From positions 1,054,001-1,118,000 of the forward strand of contig JANUWF010001696.1 of the NCBI GenBank assembly GCA_026120185.1: a stretch of DNA of 64,000 nucleotides. The letters are read 5' to 3'. Source of the stretch: Voacanga thouarsii. Taxonomy: Eukaryota; Streptophyta; Magnoliopsida; Gentianales; Apocynaceae. The number at the start of each line of letters is the position of its first letter. The stretch's first letter is position 1. Positions 25,575 to 37,029 of the stretch are shown one piece after another. Made by a program: the position numbers and the translations under genes. The notes beneath the pieces were generated by a model. That model did no database searches. It had not been told where the DNA came from and was given only the letters and a program-made list of their open reading frames with translations.

Positions 25575-26035
25575 AATTAGAAGAGGTCTGGAGGGTCCAG
25601 GTGGCAGAAGAAAGGGAAGCTGCAAAGAAGGGGAGGCCCAATTGGCCCAGTTAGAGGATCATCCTCCTTCAAATGTTTCAATTGTGGAGAGTTAGGCCAC
25701 AAAAGTTTTCAATGATCTCACCCACGAAGGATAGAAGGATGGAATCGACTTGGAGGCAACAACTATGAACAGAGATCAGGGTTTGGAAGAGGAAACCCAA
25801 GGCAGGCTTCTACCTTTAGAACTGGACCCCCTAAACTGTAAGTAAATGCTCGGGTAGTGGCATTAGAGAAGACAGACAATCAGACTGCAGTGGTGGAAGG
25901 TACACTTCTTATTTTTGATCATACTGCTAAGGTATTGATAGATCCCGGTTCCACGCATTCTTTTGTTGCCAATTTATTTCTTGATTTTATGGGGATAAAA
26001 AGGGAAGAAATTTCATATGAAATGATTGTTAGTAT
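25575..26035 (+). pseudogene. Gypsy gag zinc knuckle and protease fragment
   Basis: The plus strand reads a basic Gly/Arg-rich stretch, then zinc knuckle FKCFNCGELGHKSFQ with the final Cys codon now TGA. After further Gly/Arg-rich sequence and one more stop near 25840, the protease part follows (60 residues from 25857): TLLIFDHTAKVLIDPGSTHS, with the DxG-type site as DPG, and FLDFMGIKREE. Knuckle followed by protease is the gypsy gag-pol order. The fragment ends where F-family LTR sequence begins. It lies head to head with the chromodomain fragment, so it belongs to a different or inverted copy. Confidence 0.8.
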
Positions 26036-28403
26036 GTAACACCCCACTACCTAGGCCCATCAGGGCTGGGGATGTCGCCCCATCCATAGGACAAGGGGTC
26101 TTTATAACTAGGACACAAAAAATAAAATAAAAGAAATACTTTAAAATTAAACTTATTACAACCCAATAAAACATGAACAAATCCAAAATATATTGTCTGC
26201 TATAGTCTCTCAAAAACATCATATAAGGAAAATAGCAAAGAGTCTTCAAAATCACAAGCAACAATCTAGCTAATGACCTTCACAGTAAGATCGACCTGAA
26301 AACATGGCATAAAAGGTGGTGAGATAAAAATCTCTGTAAGCCCGTGCGTGCTTTGTGTGTTTTAGATAAAACAGTTCACGTATGCAAGTTGTAAAAGTTT
26401 TATAAGAGAAAGTGCTGGCAAGCATTAAATAAACGTTAAAATAAAGAGTGGTGTTTTGCTTTCCAATCCATACATGTGCAGAATAAATACAACCACCCAA
26501 AGAGGTAGCCATAGGTTACTATATGTTAGGCCCCATGACAATATAATGGTCAGAATGACACACGTTGAGCATGTAGACAAAAGGTAGGTGTACGGCCTAC
26601 CGGGTAAGATACTCCTCCATCTCTACACCCAAACTTACCGGTTGTCTACTCCGAAAACACACAGTCCGCTTGACTGAAACTTGCTAGCTCGGATTGGTAT
26701 GACCTACCAGACTGGCATCTTATTCGGGAAGGACTCACCCCTCAGAGGTGGCCACCTACTTGGAGACTTTCCCTAACCCTTCAAAGACTAGTCCTAGTAG
26801 TCTACCCTTATTAAGTACTCAATGTTGTTTGTCCCACTTGAGAGAAAATTGATCATACAATGATTTACTTGGAAATAGCAATTAATGGTTTCTAAAATTC
26901 TTGTTAAAGTTGGGTTTTAGAAAGAGTTTAGCGTTTTGTGCAAAATTGCTTGTTTAATTTTCAAATGATTTTCTTGACTGAAATAAAAAGGAAAAACAAT
27001 CCTTAATTGCCTTCACAAATGAATGATCATACACATTGAATTTGGCTTGCCACAATAATTTTGGTATTCAAATGACTCCATGCAAGAGCTTACCTGATCC
27101 TTTACTTGCTTGAATTCAAAAATCCTCCAAGGTTGACCTAACCCCGCTTGGGGTAAACACAAGGTATAAGGTTACATTTGAACTATACTTGCCTTACGTA
27201 AATAATTCATAGCTCAACTAGTTACAACCATGACTAACCATGACCTTAATGTCCTAAGCTGTAAGGCTAGATGACAAAAGATTTTATAAAATAAATCTAG
27301 CTTGGTAAGTTAAAATAACCAGGGGTTCTAAAATAATTACTAATAAGTTATAGGTTCAAATAATAAATTTTGAATATTATTACTAATAAATGAACTAGTG
27401 TTTAAATATTGAATAATGCTAAGTCCCAAATAATATTAGTAAATGGTATTATTTAAATAGTATTATTATAATAAAATAATAAATTACACTAAATTTTTAA
27501 TTAATAACTAATAGATAATAAATAATTAGTAATGAATAAAATTAATAATAAATGAATTATATTAAATTTTTTATTAATAAATAACAAATAAAGTTTAATA
27601 TAAATAACATTTGTGAATATAGGTAAAAGTTTTAACTAAGGTCTACAAGGTCATTAATTAATTCTAATATTTTATTTATTGTTATATATATATATATATT
27701 ATTTTTTTTCCAAAAGATATTATTTATTTGACCAATAAAATATTAATATTTCATTTAATATTCCATTTTCAAATCTTCCTATACATTTCAAAACTCTTAA
27801 GGAAAATGTAATAATAATTCTAATTAGAATAATAAAATTTGTCAATAAAAATAACCTAGGATTAACAAGAAATTAATCTTCCATCATGATTTTCCTATTG
27901 CTAAACAAGATTCATGAACACACTCGCAAACATCAACTAATAGGCTAAATCATTCATGAACATATGCTTGAATTAACACATACTATCAAAAGGCTAATTT
28001 CCTATTAGGCATACTAATCATTCATGGTTCAATGGAAATAAGAACATAAAAATCCTATTCGCCAAAGGTGTCATGACATCTAACATGCTTTAAACATCCA
28101 TAACTCTCATAAGACATGATGAACATACATTGATTCCCAAGAAAACTCATATAGCTTAGTCATATACAACAATTCTCATGTTCTAACCCCGACCCCTTCA
28201 TTCACATGCATACACTCAATCCCCTATTTATATTCTATTCTTCTTATCAACACGTAATTGACACGAATTCAGAATTTAAAAGGAGGATTAAGGGAAAAAT
28301 ACTTGATTGTCAATTACTTGGCTAAAAAAGGTTCACGTGCAATTGAGAGTCTTGAGTAGTCCAAAGAAAAACAGCCATGGTTGATGGTTGATCAGCCGTT
28401 TCA

Positions 28404-28486
<83 letters not shown>

Positions 28487-28903
28487 TGAAGGTTGAATGA
28501 AAGAGGATGAACAAGGAAGTTGTTCTTGATTTACCTTGATGATGTTCTTGAGTTCTTCAAGGAAAAACTGATTTTTTATCCGATAGTCAATTCTTGTTTG
28601 CGAGATTTTGTGTTATAAAGACTAGAAATGAACACTAGGGATTTTGTAGGAGTAAACATGGAGTATTTGAGAGTGATTGGAGGTGTGTAGGGTAGGTTTT
28701 GGCTTGATGGAATATAGTATGTGTTCTTGGTGTTCTTGGTGAAAATTGAGAGAAGAGCTGTATGAAATCTGGAATGATGTTGGCTGAATGGTTTAGGGGA
28801 ATTAGGTGTTTCGGTTTTCAGCTAGAGGGAGAGAAAATAATCTAATTTTGTTTGAAATTCAAATGGAGAAAATTGTAGAACAATATGTGATGAGATAAAA
28901 TGT
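26036..28903 (-). mobile_element. Partial F-family LTR
   Basis: It starts TGTAACACCCCACTACC and matches the F LTR at 14846 in the first 300 bases (GGGATGTCGCCCC, TAGGACAAGGGG) and again at 26590-26825 (GGGTAAGATACTCCTCC, CTTGCTAGCTCGGA, CTACCCTTATTAAGTACTC). The other end lacks the GGGGTATTACA terminus and the join near 28903 is approximate. Bases 27300-27800 are extremely AT-rich with a TA run at 27682-27700. There is no coding sequence. Confidence 0.6.
28406..28481. repeat. (GA)n microsatellite
   Basis: An uninterrupted GA run of about 76 bases lies inside the partial F LTR. Confidence 0.97.
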
Positions 28904-28985
28904 TTTAGTGGATGTACCTTGGAGTAAGTATACCATCCATCCAAGAGCCGTAAAGTTGTATTAGAACCTAAGAATATGCGATGAG
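28904..28985 (+). pseudogene. Possible gypsy integrase zinc-finger scrap
   Basis: The plus-strand translation includes SKYTIHPRAVKLY, a stop, then NLR. That recalls the conserved YxIHPGSTKMYxDL of gypsy integrase H2C2 domains. It is only about 25 codons, with a stop, between F LTR and G LTR sequence. If right, it shows that the gypsy copy beginning at 25575 lost everything between protease and integrase. Confidence 0.35.
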
Positions 28986-29940
28986 ATAAAGATGTATCAG
29001 ATCCGTAAAGTGTCTTTTGGAAAATGACATTTTTATCCCTGAAATTATTTTATTGGTCTGATGTACCATGGATTGAATTGATTGGCTTTGCGGAGTCTAT
29101 GTGAATGATGATCTGACTTGCGAGTCAGTGGGATCAAATTATGGAAAAATGTTGTTTTGCCCTAAAATTGTTTTGATTTGAAAATTTTGTAGGATTAGAT
29201 AACCCTCTGGCCAGATCAGTCAGATGGGGTTGGTATTGTTAATGTTGAGTACTCAGCAAGGACTTTGATCTTTGTACTAGCTCGTGTTAGAGGTAGACGA
29301 CCCAAAATAAACTAGCTAGTTCTGGGGATTCTCTTACTCTAAACAAGGCGAGAGGACATAGAGATGAGCCGCCTTGGCTAGCCATATAGCACCTGGCAAT
29401 TGTCGCGTCTGCGGGCACTTCTTATTTTGAGTCATTCACTGGATGCAGGGTGGGGACACTTGTGCATTTGACTCATTGCCACCTCGTTGGTGATTGACGT
29501 CAGGATTGGGACCCCTGGCTTATGGTGGCAAGTGTGTGCTGTGGTACACTAGGTATGCTACGGTATACCTGAGCAGAAGTACGCTGCGGTGTACTTATTC
29601 TGGCGACGCACGGTTGAGTACTGGAGGCTGCGGTCTCAGTACAATGACACGTGGCACCGAAGGTAAGGACTATGGGACTTGCATGTGAATACAGGCTGAT
29701 CTTCTGCAGGAGAAATGCCTGTGATTTGAAAACTAGTGCAATGATTTGAAATTGAAATACAGTTTTCCAAAAAATGATTGAGTTCTGAATAAACTCTTAT
29801 TTAGAGAGTTTTAGAATTGTTTCAATGAACAAATGATATGCTATTCCACAAAAGTTTTATGTACTCTGTACTTTCATAAAGCACTAGCACACACGAGACT
29901 CACTAGGTGATTTTTCACTTACACGTGTCTTCCATCTTAC
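28986..29940 (+). mobile_element. G-family LTR fragment, plus strand
   Basis: Collinear with 8190-9000: GATCTGACTTGCGAGTCAGTG, GTTGAGTACTCAGCAAGG, the GCTNNGGTNTAC triplet (29538-29594) and TTGAGTTCTGAATAAACTC. It stops at 29940 and is followed directly by the same family in the opposite orientation, giving a large inverted repeat. Confidence 0.75.
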
Positions 29941-32906
29941 GATTATATATAAGTATGATAAAGGATTCATAACAACGGAAGCATATCTACACTGGGTATC
30001 ACCTCGTCCAATTACCCAGATAAAGGGTCTTTATAACGAAAAAAAATAACAGAGTATATAAGGTCTAGATCTATAAAACAACCCATATTAATGGTCATGT
30101 GCACATATATAGCAAAGAATCTCATCCATGTAAATCTCCATTCAATATCAGTAATACGGTACATTATCCAAAAGAGAAACGTCCAGACCTATTCTTCTGT
30201 CACTGTGGTATCGTTCTCTATCCGTAGGTCCGCTCAACTCCAGAACTTACAAAAGGTAGGATAAAAGACACGTGTAAGTGAAGGATCACCCAGTGAGTCC
30301 CATGTGTGCTAGTGCTTTATCAAAGAGGTAGAGTACACAAAACTTTTCGTGAAATAGCATATCATTTGTTCATTGGAAATGATTCCAAAAGCTCTTTAAC
30401 GAAGAGTTTATTCAAAACTCAATTATTTTTGGAAAACTGTATTTCAATTTTCAAATCATTGCCCCAGTTTTCAAATCCAGGAACTTCTCCAACAAAAGGT
30501 TGGCCTGTATTCACATGCAAGTCCCGCAGTCCTTCGGCGCTATGTATCATTGTACTGAGACCGCAGCCTCCAGAACAAAATCATGCGTCGCCGGAATAAG
30601 TACACCGCAATGTACTTCTGCTCAAGTATACCGCAACATACCTAGTGTACTATGGCACACAGTTGCCACCATAAGCTAGGCGTCCCAATCTGACGTTAAT
30701 CACCATCGAGGCAGTAAGGAGTCACACGCATTGAGTCTCCCTGCCCTACATCTAGCGAATGACTCAAAATAAGCACCCACAGACACGGTAATTGCTAGAT
30801 GCTAAACGGCTAGCCAGGATGACTTATCTCTATGTCCTGTCACCCTGTTTGGAGTAAGACAATCCCTAGAACTAGCTAGGTTACTTGGGGTGGTCTACCT
30901 GTAACATGAGCTAGTACAAAGATCAAAGTCCTTGCTGAGTACTCAACGTTAACAATACCAACCCCGTCTAACTAATCAGGCCAGAGGGTTATCTGATCCT
31001 GCAGGATGTTTAAATCAAAACAGTTTTGGGGCAAAACAACATTTCCAGAGTTCGATCCCACTGACTCACAAGTCAGATCATCATTCACATTGGCTCTGCA
31101 GAGCCGATCATTTCATTCCATAGGCACATTAGGCCGATAAAATAATTTCAGGGATCAAAAGGTCATTTTCCAAAAGTCAATCTCATCACGAGAGATCATT
31201 TTCTAAAATCATGTTAAAATAGGATAAATAGTTCTGTTCACACATCAAAATGTGTTTCCAAGAGTATCCAGGCCATTTTCCCCGTACTCGATCACAAAAG
31301 TCATTTCCAAGGATATTCAGGTCATTTTACCCATACCTGATTTTCAAAAGACTTTCAGAGGGTATTCGGCTCATTGTACCCTTATCTGATTTGAAAAATA
31401 ATCATAAGAGTTCCAATAAAGATATTTGAGTCATCTACTGAATACTCGAGTTCCAAAGGTTTTCATAAAACATTCCAATAAGGACATTTGAATCATTTTC
31501 CAAATACACGATTCCAAAAAGGAACTCATTTCAAGAAATCCAGAATTCTAATCCCAAAAGAGGATTAAATTCAAAGTTTCCAATCATATTTCCATAAAAT
31601 GTTCCAATAAGGGCATTCCATTCAATTTATGAATACCCAATTCCAAAATTTATCATTTTCTGAAAATCCCAAATATTTAATCCAAAAAGGACTAAATTCA
31701 CAAAATTCATGCTTTAATAATTCAGTAAGTTTTCCAAGCCAATTATGATGTTCAATCAAGCCCAAAATGGCATAAAATAATTCTTGTTCAGATAAACCAA
31801 AAAACATATTCACGGATTTTCAAAGCGGTATATAATATATCATTTCATGGAAAAACAAAGCACGTTAGCTTTAGAAAGAATTTTAGAAATCCAAGGGACT
31901 CACCTCATGTCCTAAGCAACTCTTTCCGTTCACGGCCGTTTAACCTCCGTTCCTACCATTTTCGACATTTCGTTGGCCGTTGTTGCTAAACCTACAGCAA
32001 ACATCGTTTTCGGGTCAATTTGTGTTTGGCCGAAAAATAGCCGACGAGTAGCTAACGTGCCCTACTGGTAGCTGGCATCTATCCGACATGCTCGATGGGG
32101 CCGATGGTTAAGGAAAACATTCAACTTTCGTTCACATCGTTGTTCCATCGTTTGTTCGGTTCTTTCATTTTCCTTTTTCCACGTCCTTTCTCCCTTCATA
32201 AACAAGGGATTCACTTCATATTTCCCCTATTATTTCATCAAAAATCACACAATTAATCATCCTTAAATTCGTCCATGTTCCAAGCAAAATTCTGAAATTT
32301 TGCAGCATTGACACATGATTTTGTTTTGGACATAACTTTTAATCCACAACTCCATTTTGGCTCCATGGTATACCAAAATGGCCATAATACTCTTAATTTT
32401 AATTATGTATGAGCTTTTTTCTAGAATTATGGTTTCTGAGGCATGATACTGGGCAAAAACAACCCCAGTAGTTTTACCTCAATTTCTCTATTCATGCTTT
32501 CCTTTATTCTCCTTCAATCCAAACACTTATATATCACTTAATCCTCCTCAAATGTTACAAAAAAAGCCTTCATACATCTGATTTTCAGACATATTTAACT
32601 CAGTAAACCATATTTTCCAATACCAAATTTAACATTCTCAAACAACAACAATAACTATTCATTTTCCTTTAACAATTAGTCTAGCTTTCCTTCCTATTTC
32701 ACATGATTCTTTTGCAGCCATGATCCACCAATAAAATTGTCATGAAAACATCTTTAAATCACCATTCAAATACTCTTATTCACTATACAAAACATAGCAT
32801 ATGAATCCATTATCCAACTGGTACACACACTTGCACACACAAAGTCTCATATAGTACACAATAATCATTTTAATCATCACAAATCTCACATTTTCATGTT
32901 AAAATT
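29941..32906 (-). mobile_element. G-family LTR, segment 1 of 3 (distal part)
   Basis: This is the last three quarters of one minus-strand LTR whose other parts are 34425-34642 and 54875-55612. Its blocks match 22265-24282 in order. It retains more of the LTR 3' end than any other minus copy: on the minus strand, TACCCAGTGTAGATATGCTT and a few tens of bases beyond, down to 29941. No terminal CA with a duplication was found, so the end may be truncated at the inverted junction. Confidence 0.75.
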
Positions 32907-34424
32907 TGATGTGTATGAATTTGGGTATAAAAAATCATATAAAAATAAGCACATTCCCAATCAAGTTTAAATTAAAACGTTAATCCCAAATTAGATATAT
33001 GAGCAAGCGTACTCATCATTAAGCATAGCATAGGGTTTAAAATGAGTATCGATCCTCAAGGAACCAGTATACATTAATCACTTTTCTTTCATTGTTTAAC
33101 TAACTTAATAAAGTGAAAAAGAATAAAAAGGAAAATAAAATAAAAAAAAGAATATATGCATGTCAAGGATGGAGAATTATGTAACTCAAACTATTATTTT
33201 GACAAACATAACCTTAAAGTACCCAATCATTATCATAACTAATCATTCTCTTAGAATCATGAAGGATTAAGATAGATTCACTTCTTTTCCAATCTATGAA
33301 ATCACTATCTTCTACACAAATTAGCATCACATATCCTATCTCAACTAATTCACCCAAAAGATGCTTTAAACACAATCCTTGATTAAATCCTTATACCCTG
33401 ACAAATTTAAAACATGAAATTAACCATTGAATTCCTATCCTGGTAGACATCAATTAACCTTTAATTACTCAGTTCTTAGCAATTAACCCCCTTTCCAAGC
33501 AAGTTAATAGACAACAAATATGAAATTAATGAATTGAGACCACCATCAACCCTATTTTCCAAGCAAGTTAATAGAAATAAACAACAAATTAATCTCATAA
33601 TCAACATAAGTAATTAAATATCAAGAAAAATAATCAATTAATCAAAAGATCAAAGTAACTCTAAAAATCATGAATATCGAAAACAATGTCAAATTACAAT
33701 AAAACAATTAATACATCATTGTTCAAGAAAAGAAAACAAAGTTAAAAGAAAGCACTCATAGACAAGCCTCATTCTTCTTCCTTCGTAGACTCTCTTGTAC
33801 AATCCTTCTTGATTTGATGAATTCCTCCTTGAACTTGAGGGATTTTATGTTTTGCTCCTTGAATTCATACCTTTGACTTGTGTTTTTCCTCTATTTATAG
33901 GCTTTAGAAGTGTCTAAATTCGTCTCTCTAGGGTTTCTAGCCAAATAGAAGTAGAAAAATACCAAAACTCTGAAAATTACCATAAATGCACATGAAAATT
34001 GAGGCACCGCCTCTGTACCAGTGCATAGTCGGCACCGCCTATCTTGCCTAGGGCCGGCACCGGTTGCATTCTGTCTCTTTATTCGTTGTTTGATTTTTCT
34101 AGATTTTCATGCCAATTTCTTCCAAGTTGCAGCCAGCGCTGCCTCTAGGCTCCTAATCGGCACCGGCTATGTTCTGTTCAGCCCCTGTTTTGCCGATTTT
34201 TCATCGCCTCAAAGTGTGTGCCAGCAGCACATGGCCGATGCCGCCTCTAGTCTGTTTAGCGATAATTTTGCGTTATTTTACCCCTAAAATCTGAAATAAT
34301 GCACAAAATACCTTTCCAAGGGAAAAATTTCAAATATGAAGGAAAATGACCAGTTATTACACAAAATATATCACAAAATGGCCATAAATAACTAGGAAAC
34401 ATATGACTAATTTAGGCCCTATCA
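32907..34424 (-). mobile_element. Athila-family solo LTR in a G-family LTR
   Basis: On the plus strand it runs from TGATGTGTATG to GGCCCTATCA, flanked by a perfect AAATT duplication (32902-32906, 34425-34429). The sister LTR at 24282-24304 has the unoccupied site. The minus strand matches the E2 5' LTR: start TGATAGGG, CCTAGTTATTT near the start, and a long 3' part (GAAAGAAAAGTGATTAATG, TACCCAAATTC). There is no internal region. A GC-rich stretch at 34000-34250 lies in U3; the 88-codon frame there is not supported as a gene. Confidence 0.93.
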
Positions 34425-34642
34425 AAATTCATATCAAAACGATCACTGTAATAAAATCTACAACTTTAATTCTTGATGTATAGGACTTTACCTTGTGTAT
34501 AAGGTGTTCTAGCTTGAATTTACTCCAAGAATCTCCAACTTCTTCAAGAACACTATTTTCTCTCTTATTTTCCATTTTTCTCTATTTTTTCTAGCTTTTC
34601 TTTCCTTTTCCTTTCTTTTCTTCCTCTCATTCCTTTTGTTCT
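34425..34642 (-). mobile_element. G-family LTR, segment 2 of 3
   Basis: Continues segment 1 across the Athila-family solo LTR (AAATTCATATCAAAACGATC, then the CT-rich block matching 24380-24480). It ends with GTTCT (34638-34642), the left target-site copy of the SIRE-like insertion. Confidence 0.8.
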
Positions 34643-35193
34643 TGTTAGCCCTAAGGGCCTTCATTTATGTTTTGATTTATGACAAATGTTGATATAGACT
34701 AACGTTTCAATTTATTGTGATAGGACATGATTGACCTTTGTTCTTCTAAAGTCTTCATATAGGAATTGTTGGCAACTCCTTCATCACTGATTTCAAGAAT
34801 GGAAGATCAATTGGAAAATTAAGTATAAGGGGTTATACATCAAGAAGACTTTTAATGAAGAATATTAGACTAGGAAGTGTTCATTAAAGTATACTTATTA
34901 TTTCCTATGTCCTCTTATCTTTTGATTCATTTGGCTTTACCTTGAACCTTTAAAGGAGATGATTTTCAAAGTTTTTAGAATTCACAGAATTTTGGATGGT
35001 ACAGTTTGAATCCAAAAGGTTCATCCAAAATCCTGTAAACCGGGTTGAAAAATTGTCTGTCAGGGATGTGCCATTTTAGACTTAACTTTTGGATGCATCT
35101 TCATCTAAAACCCGAGTCCAAAACTCGGATGAGTTTAAACCGAAAAATTTATAGCATTTTTTTTATGACCGTAGGCACTCTACTTTTTGGCTC

Positions 35194-35201
35194 TATAAAT
35201 A
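35194..35201 (+). promoter_or_regulatory. TATA box of SIRE-like 5' LTR
   Basis: TATAAATA follows a G/T-rich stretch and precedes about 780 bases of LTR, the expected U3/R position. The 3' LTR has TATAAGTA at the matching place, one transition away. Confidence 0.6.
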
Positions 35202-35420
35202 GTCCTTAAAGCCATATTACAAGTAAGATTTTTGAAACATCCATCTTAGAAATACTATTGCTCAATATCTTCAAAAATCTCCTTTTATCTTAGCTTCAAA
35301 GTGAGTTCATTGTGTATCAGAGATAAAAGTATTTTGTGCTTGTATCCGAGAGAATATCTGCTCAAGTAAGTGAGCTTATCTCTGTTCTATTGATTTTCAA
35401 TTCTCAGCTTGTAATAGCAA

Positions 35421-35616
35421 GGTTGTGTGGTAAAACCCATAGGGGTGATCCTTGTTGTGTGTATGTTCAAGGTTGTGTGGTAAAACCCATAGGGGTGATC
35501 CTTGTTGTGTGAGTGTTCAAGGTTGTGGTGTAAAACCCATAGGGGTGATCCTTGTTGTGTGAGTGTTTAAGGTTATGGTGTAAAACCCATAGGGGTGAGC
35601 CTTGCTGTATTTGAGA
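35421..35616. repeat. 50-bp minisatellite in SIRE-like 5' LTR
   Basis: Units start at exactly 35421, 35471, 35521 and 35571; the fourth is slightly short. The core is GGTTGTGTGGTAAAACCCAT followed by AGGGGTGATCCTTG. A degenerate, shorter fifth unit follows from 35617. The same array, with a different copy number, is in the 3' LTR. Confidence 0.97.
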
Positions 35617-35980
35617 GGTTGTGTAAAACCTAGTGTGGTGATCCTCTCTTGTATGTGGTTGTTTCATTAAGTGAGGTTAATGAAATAGGGTTGAAAATCC
35701 TTAAGTGTGAGGCTTAAGGTAGTGGACGTAGATCATTGTTGATCGAACTACTATACATCTCTTATCTCATTTTATTTCAGTGGTTCATGTATATTATTTT
35801 TATGATCTTTCACTGTCTAAATCTGAATACACATCTACGAGTGCTTGGACAACTTTCAATGCATTAATAAAGTCAGTCCAAGTATCTTTGTGATCATTCT
35901 TGTTCAGCATTTTAGACTATTCGGAAAAATTATTTTTGCTTACCAAAAACCTTATTCACCCCCCTCTAAGGTTTTTCATT

Positions 35981-35992
35981 TGGTATCAGAGT
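35981..35992 (+). promoter_or_regulatory. SIRE-like primer-binding site (Met tRNA type)
   Basis: TGGTATCAGAGT lies two bases after the LTR end CA. It matches the initiator-Met site used by most plant copia elements, with the last base differing from the usual C. Confidence 0.9.
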
Positions 35993-36038
35993 GAGGTCTA
36001 CATACTTTTGGTTTAACAGCCTTGTAGAAAAGATCTTA

Positions 36039-37029
36039 ATGGCAAGCTCATCTTCTCTTCCATTTGTTGAAGGATCTTCAACAAATCGTCCACCTTTGTT
36101 TAATGGAAGCAACTATACCTTCTGGAAAAAAAAGAATAAAGATTTATGTGTGTTCTATTAACTTTGAGTTATGGAGTTTAATAGAGAATTGTCCTTTTAT
36201 TCCATTAAAGATGATTGATGGCATAAAAATACCTAAACAGAATGATGAGTGTAGTATGGAAGACAATTCAAAAATGACTCTAAACTTTCAAGCTATGAAT
36301 ATTTTGTTTTGTGCACTAGATGTGACTGAATACAACCATGTTAGTGGTTGTGATTCAGCTCATGATATGTGGAGATTACTAGAAGTCACCCATAAGGGGA
36401 CAAATCAAGTCAAAGAATCAAAATTAGGGCTTCTTATTCATGATTATGAATTATTTACTATGAAGCCAAACGAAAGCATCACTGACATGTTTACAAGATT
36501 TACTAATATCTCAAATGGTCTGAAAGCTTACGGAAAGGTTTATTCCCTTGGGGAACAAAACCAAAAAATTCTTGATGCTTTACCAAAAAGCTGGCAGCCT
36601 AAAACTCTTGCTGTTGAAGAATCTAAGGATTTGAAATCCTTACCTACTGAAGAGTTGATCAGATCTCTTTTAACACATGAGATGAAGCTTAAAAGGTTTC
36701 ATGAATCTGATGATCACGATAAAGGCAGAAAAGGGATTGCTCTAAAAGCTGAAAGTGAAGATGAAGAAACAAGCTCTTCGGAAATCAGTGAAGGCATGGA
36801 TGGTGATGACTTAGCAATGATAGCAAAAAAATTCAGAAGGATGTTAAAAGGAAACTACAAACGAGGAAGGAAGCTTATAAGAAAGAAAGGACAAACCTCC
36901 AGCTTCAAACCTCAATGCTTTGAATGTAAAAGCATGGATCACTTCATTACAGACTGTCCGGTTGCAAAAGGAAAGGAAGGAAAAGTGTCTAAGAAGAGGA
37001 AAGACCAAAAAATCAAGAAAGGTAAATGA
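36039..37029 (+). pseudogene. SIRE-like gag (UBN2 region and zinc knuckle)
   Basis: The start is ATG at 36039 (MASSSSLPFVEGSS), chosen because it precedes the standard PPLFNGSNYTFW motif. An A-run at about 36124-36132 shifts the frame; reading resumes KIYVCSINFELWSLIENC. The UBN2-type capsid region follows, with DMWRLLEVTHKGTNQVKESK, ELFTMKPNESITDMFTRFTN and LPKSWQPK. An acidic stretch (SEDEETSSSEISEG) precedes the zinc knuckle CFECKSMDHFITDC (CX2CX4HX4C, all four ligands present). The frame ends at 37029 after a Lys-rich tail. In a working element gag forms the particle and packages the RNA. Confidence 0.88.

Larger units (their letters stand above)
34643..35978 (+). mobile_element. SIRE-like 5' LTR
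   Basis: It begins TGTTAGCCCTAAGGGCC and ends CTAAGGTTTTTCA two bases before the primer-binding site. It contains a TATA box, four ATCCAAAA/TTTTGGAT octamers (34990-35094) and a 50-bp minisatellite (35421-35616). Confidence 0.93.

Noticed and set aside
26031..28908. TAGTA/TAGTG flanks as a target-site duplication of the partial F LTR
   Set aside because: The two flanks are not contiguous gypsy sequence (protease on one side, probably integrase on the other) and the F terminus is missing on the right, so the match is likely chance.
29494..29688. Small ORF conserved at 8582-8776 and 29494-29688
   Set aside because: Both lie in G-family LTRs; similarity follows the DNA copy, and other copies do not keep it open.
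35421..35616. Regular 50-bp repeats resembling a CRISPR array
   Set aside because: Units are contiguous with no unique spacers and lie in a plant retrotransposon LTR.
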